The notes below the pieces were generated by a model, which saw nothing but the letters and a program-made list of their open reading frames with translations, had not been told where the DNA came from and ran no database searches. Below are positions 56,760 to 64,000 of a DNA stretch of 64,000 bases, in pieces. The DNA comes from Owenia fusiformis (Eukaryota; Annelida; Polychaeta; Sabellida; Oweniidae). Position numbers and translations under genes: made by a program. The first letter of the stretch is position 1. Each line of letters opens with the position of its first letter. The DNA lies in contig CAIIXF020000006.1 in NCBI GenBank assembly GCA_903813345.2, positions 28,217,936 through 28,281,935 on the forward strand, in the 5' to 3' direction.

Positions 56760-59350
56760 ATAAAATGTTTTTCTTCCCCCAGATCTTTTACATTTTCATG
56801 GTTTTCTCCAGTATGAGAAAGTATAAAATAATATTCAGTTTGCCTTCTTTTAGTATGGTTTCTTAACCCATCCCTTAAAATGATTTAAGGTATTAGTAGG
56901 GAGCATGGTTTATGTTGTTTTCATATGACGATGGAAAAATCACCTTCTGTCATTCTTAAGTCTGATTTTAGCTTCATTAAAAGTATGGTTTCTAATTAAC
57001 AGTCCTGAAAATGATTTAAAACATGAGTGAGAAGTTAAATTATTCTCATTCCTCATGCATACTTTCACATTTTGAGGGTTTTCTCCAGTATGAAAAAATG
57101 TAAATGACATTCAGTCTTGTTTGTTTTGTTTTTAAACCTTGCCTGAAAATGACAAGCGTAGGGGTAGTGGAGAAAATGGTTCATCTATATAAAAACATAA
57201 CATTTTCATGGTTTTCTCCTGTGTGAAAAAATATATAATGACCCTTTATCCACCCTGTCAGATTTGGCTTCATTATGTTTCTAACCAAGTCCTGAAAATG
57301 ATTTAAATTGTGAGTAGGGGTGATTGGAAATTGATTTTTTTTAATTCTCTTACTTCACATTTTTTAGAGTTTTTCTCTCATGTTAAATAATATAAAATGG
57401 CATACAGACAGATTTCTTCAATTCTAAATTAGTTGTAAAAATTAATAAAGTCAACTATTGAGATTTAGAGAATTACATGTATATACTTTTTATAGGCTAG
57501 CTAATATATATAATTCGTTTTGAAATCATTCACATTTTTGATTGTTTTCTCCAGTATGAAAAAATATATTGTGAGATTCAAAATCCGATTCAGTGTCATA
57601 TTTATCTTCTTTAAAAGTTTGGCTTCTGACCCAGAACTAAAAATGGTTGAAGCCAAGAGTAAGGGTTTGAACAAATTGAAATTTCTCAGTCCCTTTTTAA
57701 ATCATTAACATTTTAATTGTTTTTTCTGCTTTGTGAAATATTACAAAATGACATTCAATCTCATATTTAATACCAGATTTTGCTTTAAAAGTTTGGTTTC
57801 TCACAGAGCCCTGAAATGGTTTAAAACAAGAGTAGGGGTTTAAGTAAATTGAAATTTGTCGATTTTTTTAAAATCATTCACATTTTAATTGTTTTTTTCC
57901 AGTGTGAAATAATATAAAATGATAGTCAGTCTTAGATTTGATGCTAGACTTTGCTTCTAGTATAGTTTGTGACCCAGCCCTGAAAATGGTTCAAGCCAAG
58001 AGTAGGGGTGTGGTAAATTTATACATTTTCCATTCAACTTTTAAATCATTCACATTTTTAATTGTTTTCTAGTTAAGTTTGAGTCTCAAGAGTAGGGGTT
58101 TCATTTTTGAAAATATTCACATCTTCGATTGTTTTCTCCAGTATAAAATAATATAAAATGACATTCAATCTCATTTCAATGCCAAATTTTGCTAAGTTTG
58201 ATGTCTAACCCAGCCCTGAAAATGGTTTAAGCCAAGAGTAGGGATGTTGGGAATTTATATATTTTCTATTCATTTTTTGAAATCATTTACATTTTAATTG
58301 TTTTCTCCAGTATGAAATAATATAAAATGACATTTATTCTAAGATTCAATGTCAGATTTTGCCTCTAGTCTGGTTTTAGAAAATTGAAATTTCTCATTCC
58401 TTTTGATTGAAATCATTAACATTTTAATTGTTTTCTCCAGTATGAAATAGTATAAATTGATATTCATTCTAAGATTCAATGTCAGATTTTGCCTCTAGTC
58501 TGGTTTTAGAAAATTGAAATTTCTCATTCCTTTTGATTGAAATCATTAACATTTTAATTGTTTTCTCCAGTATGAAATAGTATAAATTGATATTCATTCT
58601 AAGATTCAATGTCAGATTTTGCCTCTAGTCTGGTTTTAGAAAATTGAAATTTCTCATTCCTTTTGATTGAAATCATTAACATTTTAATTGTTTTCTCCAG
58701 TATGGAATAATATATAATGACATTCAGTCTTAGGTTCAATGTTAGATTTTTTTTAAATTATTCACATTTTAATTGTTTTTTCTAGTGTGAAATAATATAA
58801 AATTATATTCAGTCTTGGATTCAATGTTAGATTTTGCTTCTTGTATAGTTTGTGACCCAGCCCTGAAAATTGTTTCAGGCAAGAGTAGGGGCGTGGTAAA
58901 ATATATTTTCCATTCATTTTTTTTAAATCATTCACATTTTTTGGGTTGTTTTCTCCAGTATGAAATAGTATAAAATGACATTCAATCTTGTATTTAATAC
59001 CAGATTTTACTTTAAATAAAAGTTTGATTTCTAACCTAGCCCTGAAAATTGTTTAAGCTAGAGTAGGGGTTTAATCTTTTGATTGTTTAATCTTTTGATT
59101 CAGTCTTAGATTCAATGTTAGCATTTGCTTCTAGTTTAGTTTGTGACCAAGCCCTGAAAATGGATTAAGCCAAGAGTAGGGGCACGGGAAATTTATATAT
59201 TTTCCATTCATTTTTTGAAATCATTCACATTTTTGGTTGTTTTCTCCAGTATGACAAAGTATAGAATTACATTCAATCTCATATTTAATACCAGATTTTG
59301 CTTTAAAAGTATGATTTCTTACCAGCCCTTAAATTGATTTAAGCCAAGAG
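56760..59350. repeat. Long diverged satellite with ATTGTTTTCTCCAGTATGAAA units
   Basis: Units of about 130-240 bp with AATCATTCACATTTTAATTG, TTTTCTCCAGTATGAAATAA, CATTCAGTCTTAGATTCAATG and CCCTGAAAATGGTTTAAGCC. Within it, 58371-58750 holds three almost identical 130-bp copies, a recent amplification. Each unit resembles a strong plus-strand splice acceptor. No coding content. The stretch 54975-56759 before it has only the Tigger-like element and a degenerate GACTGAGTG..ATAT repeat near 56455-56620. Confidence 0.82.
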
Positions 59351-60144
59351 AGTGAAACATTTGTGAAATAATAACTAACAATTTCTCTAAAGGTAACATT
59401 TATTTGACACTAGGTCTACTTTAGCAAGAGAAATGAGCCAAAATCACAGGTCAAACCAAAAGCTGTTCAAATAAATAAAATTATATAATTACCTCTTTAC
59501 AGTTGAAATATACTTATGTTTTTTAGGTGATGTACCCTAAAATGGGTTAGATTATTCATATTGTATTGTGTTTGGTGTAAATTAGAGTTTGATATTTGAG
59601 TGTTTTGTTTTCTGCTATCTAATGTTGCCGATAACTATTTTATAGACCGTATCCACATATCAGTTCACTGAATCACCAATATTTGCTGGTCAAAATACAA
59701 CCTCTGACTATGTCAGTGCGTTTCCAGTCACATGAACGTCACTTTTGGAACAGAATTCATGCCCATTTATGTCCTACATGTGCTACAGACAATTGGTACT
59801 CATGTTTCAGGGCCATCAAGGCCTCATTATATTGGTGAACCTGCTGGTGTAGGCCAAGATTTTTTGTAGTTAAGTTGAGCATTCAAGTTTAGCTCTCTTG
59901 AATAAAGATCTTCAGCAGAAACTATGACTGTTTATCTTTAACATACTTTGACAACCCTCTAGCACAAGATGTTAAAGAAATAAAGGAACGACTTTGGCTT
60001 ATGTTTAAAACTTGGACTTTGAAGGCAGATAATCAACATTTACTTATTATGCAGCATCTTCGTAAAGAAATATTTATTTTCTCATCAGACTCTCATTCTA
60101 ACATGAAGTATAAATAATTCACACTACAATACATCATACGCTAG

Positions 60145-62497
60145 TTATCTCTTATTTTTAATAATTTCTTGATCTTGAGGCACATTTTCCAGTCTTTTTT
60201 CGGCGTCAAAACAACCAGGATCCAATGAGGGAGTGTCACGATCCCCAGGCTCCAATGCTGACGTGTCTCTATGCTCTAATTGTATCATGTTTGGCCCTGG
60301 TTTCAATAAACTTCGCTTTGTCAGAGATTTACAATGTTTTATATTTGATAAGATATGCTCGACTGTCCAGTGTTTATCTAAAAGGGCGTGACTAAGTGTA
60401 AAATGTCCGTAGCGAATTCTTCGTATCTGTGTACAAATGGCTGTAGATTTTGCCTCCAGACCGACATTGTGCGTAATCTGTCTGAGATATTTAGAGTGTT
60501 CATTTACACAGTGCACTTCTGAAAGAAAGTATTGAAAACAAAGTTTATTGAGGTTGTGAAGTGTTAAAATAATAGGAAGGTAAAGCAGATATACACTTAA
60601 ACCAGATTGAGGGATTTCGTACTCAGAATATTTTACAGTAAAACCTGTAAAGTGGAACACCTCCGTAAGTGAAACTCTTTTCAAAGTCCTGTTATATATA
60701 AACTTAATGTAAAATGAACTTCTGTAAGTGGAATGCCTCCCAAGTAAAACAATTTTTGAGGCAACACGGGTGTTCTCTTACACAAATTTTACTGCATTTG
60801 TGTACATAATTTGTTGAGTGTTTTAATATGATGACTTGCTTTATTAGACACCAATATCACTAGAAATGTTTCAATATTATATGAAACCAGCGACGAGGCG
60901 AAATTAAAATTAGGTAAAACACCATGACAAACTTAGTTTGATAGTGGCAATCAAAAAACACAATGATAACCCTTACTTGTTGAGATTATACACAATTGAA
61001 TAAAAATTGATGACAACTACATTGATATAGGAATATTTCTCAAAGTATGGTAAAAAGCGACAAGGCAAGGACTTTGTCTGCCTCATCCTGGCTACACTAG
61101 AGGGAACCTCAACTGCAATATGTCTTTATTTTGATGGTGTTTGTTTATCATGCGGTAGATACTAATTTTGAATTGCCTCCATGTCATGCCAAGAATTGCA
61201 AAATACCAATTTAAAATGGATAAAGGTTTTTGATACATAAAAAAGTCGAAAATTAAGTAGCACTAAAATTAATGTAAAATACAACTGTTGAATAGATCTT
61301 TAAATCAACTTCAAAGGAATTCTTGCAACTCTAGATCTTTTACATCAACTTCAAAGGAATTCTTGCGACTTCTGGGGGAACTTACCCACTGTAAAATCTG
61401 GTGGCTGAAACTCTATACACTTCATGTTGTAAATGATAGGAGCTGTGTAGCCATCTTCAGGTCTTATCAGACCTTTGGCTGCAATATCATAAGCCTCTTG
61501 ACTTTGGGGGTCAACACGCATATTCCTTTAAATAAAATATATGGGAATTCAGTTTAAATTCCTGATGAAGTGGTTATTGCACTACTACAAATTTTTAATG
61601 AATAACTGAGAGGTTTTATTGTTTCATATAATTTTTTATCAAAAGTACTTTTATTTAGAATATGGATTCCTAGAGTAGATAACAATCTGGATGTATTTTT
61701 GAGATATTACATTGCAAAAATATGAGGGTCGTCCAAAAAGTCATGCACAATTTACTTTTTCAATATTTGTTTTTAATGACTTCATCCATAAATGATATAA
61801 TTTAAAGATATTACAGGTAACACTTCAATTGAAACACTTCAATTGAAGAACATCTGAGAAAATCAGAGCAATACTTTTGGTACAACCCTTGTATATTTGC
61901 AATTAAATGTATTGTATTACACTCACAAGAACATTTGTCTCTGGTGTAATGCCTGACTAGCTGCGAGAATACGATCAATTGTTGGGCGCTTGACGTGATT
62001 CCATGTTGTTTTCTCCACCAGATGGCCATCAGGTGCGAAATTATCTGTCGCTCTACCAAGAGTGCCTGAAAAAGAATGGTAATATTTTATAGACTTTTGA
62101 GCACATTACATTGACTTTAATATGATATACTATTACCCTTAACATGGTATATTTAGTCTTTTAGTAAGGTATCATTACCTTTAACATGGTATATCAATAC
62201 CTTTTACAGGGTTTACCTTAAACATGTCATATCAATAATACAGTGGGCAGGGTGAACATGGAATATTAAAAATCTGTAACATGATATATCAAAACTTTTA
62301 ACACAGTACATCAATTATATCTTAATGTGGTTTACTACCTTTAACATGGTATACATGAATGTAACGGGCATCGAGAATTTTCTTCACCAGTTTACATCCT
62401 TCCCCAATGCCAAGGACAGTCACCCCAGATGCAAAGGATCCCAGTTCTCCACAGTAGTGCACTCTGAAATCTTCTGGTTGGTACATGGGGCCCAGGA
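60145..62497 (-). CDS. TRUB2: Mitochondrial pseudouridine synthase TRUB2 (5' partial)
   Basis: Exons (minus): 62497-62339, 62065-61927, 61525-61386, 60518-60145, with phases 1, 1, 2, 1 matching; about 270 residues, the C-terminal three quarters. Motifs match TRUB2 as I know it: L-G-R-A-T-D-N-F ... G-x-L-V-E-K-T-T-W-x-H-V, D-R-I-L-A, Q-E-A-Y-D-I-A-x-K-G-L-I-R-P, and V-G-L-E-x-K-S-T-A-I-C-T-Q-I-R-R. Vertebrate TRUB2 acts in mitochondrial RNA granules on mt-mRNA and 16S rRNA. In the first exon the segment aligned with R-L-D-x-x-A-S-G reads E-L-G-x-x-A-S-G, so the Asp expected to be catalytic is Gly. A poly(A) signal (TTTATT on plus) lies at 60073-60078. N-terminal exons were not found before 64000. 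Confidence 0.88.
60636..60794. mobile_element. Tigger/pogo-like MITE, second copy
   Basis: It starts CAGTAAAACCTGTAAAGTGG after TA and ends near AAATTTTACTG. It lies in the last TRUB2 intron and is more diverged than 55457-55617. Confidence 0.65.
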
Positions 62498-62877
62498 CTG
62501 CAAAGGAAGAGCTCATTAAATCAATAATTGAAATGGAAGAGCTCATCAAATACAAGGGGCCTAAGACTGAAATGGAAGAGCTCATTAAATACATGGGGCC
62601 AAGGACTAAAATGAAAGAGCTCATTACATACATGGGGCCCAGGACTGAAATGGAAGAGCTCATTAAATACAAGGGGCCCAAGACTGAAATGGAAGAGCTC
62701 ATTAAAAACATGGGGCCCAGGACTGAAATGGAAGAGCTCATTAAATACATGGGGCCCACGACTGAAATGGAAGAGCTCATTTAATCAATAATTGAAATGG
62801 AAGAGCTCATTAAATACAAAGGGCCTAAGACTGAAATGGAAGAGCTCATTAAATACATGGGGGCCAGGACTGAAATG
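62480..62877. repeat. 39-bp tandem array made from the TRUB2 splice-acceptor junction
   Basis: About nine full 39-bp units plus two 30-bp variants. On the minus strand each full unit reads GAGCTCTTCCATTTCAG, then TCCTGGGCCCCATGTA, which is the intron end, AG and first exon bases of exon 62497-62339. The unit nearest the exon is the real junction (TTTGCAG|TCC). Because 39 is a multiple of three, the array reads open in the minus frame as a 13-residue repeat joined to the exon. Confidence 0.88.
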
Positions 62878-64000
62878 GTTCAATGAAAGAATAATATTTT
62901 TCCACTTAGATGGAGGAGTTAAATTGGTGAAATTATTGGAAAGTGCCGTTAATCTGATTAAGTCGGCTGACATTTGGCATTTCAATGTAAACCTACTCTA
63001 CTTGGTCAATTAGTATGCAATTTATAGTCATTGAAAACAGTCCTTAGAGTCCCTAGTGTTGTTACACACTTGTGTGGCTTTCAAATTGAATCATTTATAT
63101 GGAAATTAATTCAAATTAATTTCAATTTATAAAAATGCAGCAAACTCCTCCCCACTGTCTCTGAAAAATTTTGTTTGACCTAAAGTAATAGTCAATATTA
63201 TCCCCAGTAATGCTTTATCTTTTTTATACTTTTATTACACAGATCTTGCAATACTTGGTGGACATACATGTAGTTGGTCAGCACCAACTAGTCAGCACAA
63301 CAGTCAGCTCAAATTTACCAAGATCCAAGGGCTCAGTCACTGTATGTTTGTTTAGTTGCTTATGATGCAAAATGTTGTTTATATGTCAAAATGAATATGG
63401 TGCACACAACAGATGATGTACATGAAATTATAAGCCTATTGAACAAAGCTCGAGGGATATAAAGATACAGCCTTATTAAGCTGTCTTATGAAAATTTGGC
63501 TAATCGACAGTCATTCCAAAATAGGCAGCCATGGCTGTTTGATGGGATTTGCTACGCCTTGGAGTTGCTGGTATTTAGTTTAACCCTTTCCCGACGTGAA
63601 TATAAGAGGAAAAAGTTGGCCCTGGTGACGGATAAGTAAGAGCGGTTTTTAGGGGAAAACTGCAAATTACCTACACCCTGGAACCTATACCTTGAATTTT
63701 ATCACTGAAATACAATTTTCAGTAAGGATTATAACATAAGAACAACTTGTCAAAATTTGGTGTAAAAATATTCAATAGAACTGGAGATATTGTCATTTCA
63801 TTGATGTATGTAAATAGAAATAGTGGTGCCAAAAGGAGCCTATCGTCCTGAAAGGTATTACATATTAGGGCTCCATATGGAGCCCATCGTCGTGAAAGGG
63901 TTAAGTTAATAACAAGTTGTAATCCATATAGCCATTTTCCATGACTTTGACTTTGGAATGTTGCCATCTGTATGATAACAAACCGTTGAAATTTGTTAAG
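62878..64000. other. No gene recognised
   Basis: AT-rich DNA upstream of the visible TRUB2 exons. A diverged ACGTGAATATAAGAGG..CGTGAAAGGGTTAA stretch near 63590-63905 has small inverted motifs. No N-terminal TRUB2 exon could be identified. Confidence 0.5.

Noticed and set aside
60145-60684. Use of the Met at 60684 as a gene start
   Set aside because: The sequence upstream of 60518 is a Tigger-like repeat; the TTTCAG acceptor and TRUB2 homology place the exon start at 60518.
62520-62784. Repetitive 13-residue protein on either strand
   Set aside because: This is the translated 39-bp array; only the part below 62497 is supported as TRUB2 coding sequence.

Overview
The window is animal nuclear DNA. 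Genes are split by GT-AG introns, coding exons are small islands in AT-rich DNA, and much of the rest is inverted-repeat transposable elements and minisatellites. Crumbs, QTRT2 and TRUB2 orthologues make it metazoan. The density of foldback elements and the Crumbs tail suggest an invertebrate bilaterian, possibly a marine deuterostome such as a hemichordate or cephalochordate; that placement is a guess. Nothing bacterial, viral or CRISPR-like is present.

Layout. (1) 63-31461, + strand: at least 16 exons of a Crumbs-type polarity protein. It has EGF repeats, three laminin-G domains, a block of about 18 EGF repeats, one membrane span and a short tail with FERM- and PDZ-binding motifs; the 5' end lies off the window. 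(2) Its 13.5-kb intron (14084-27619) holds two minus-strand genes. One is a single-exon DUF1647/glycosyltransferase-like type II membrane protein (16194-17234). The other is a mucin-stalked receptor with a tyrosine-rich tail (21460-24337), whose coding exon is interrupted by a 499-bp transposon with a 6-bp target duplication. (3) Its 8.2-kb intron (4866-13091) holds a 7.9-kb inverted-repeat element into which a 3.5-kb element has inserted, carrying further foldbacks. (4) 31462-45690 has no recognisable gene. It holds minisatellites, two copies of an element with 8-bp target duplications, and two elements of about 1.7 kb with long inverted repeats. (5) 45734-51000, + strand: nine exons of QTRT2; the last exon is not found. 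(6) 51398-54090, - strand: a membrane protein with two tandem dynein-light-chain-like domains. (7) 54091-60144: a palindrome, a small Tigger-like element and a long satellite. (8) 60145-62497, - strand: the last four exons of TRUB2, whose first visible splice acceptor is amplified into a 39-bp tandem array.

Functional links. Crumbs is an apical polarity determinant. QTRT2 (queuosine insertion) and TRUB2 (mitochondrial pseudouridine synthase) are both RNA-modification proteins, but their proximity need not mean anything. The most unusual items are the receptor with its exon-resident transposon, the membrane-anchored dynein-light-chain-like protein, the amplified splice junction in TRUB2 together with loss of its expected catalytic Asp, and the nested transposons. 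Exon boundaries were read by eye from splice consensus and matching phase; no alignment or transcript evidence was available.
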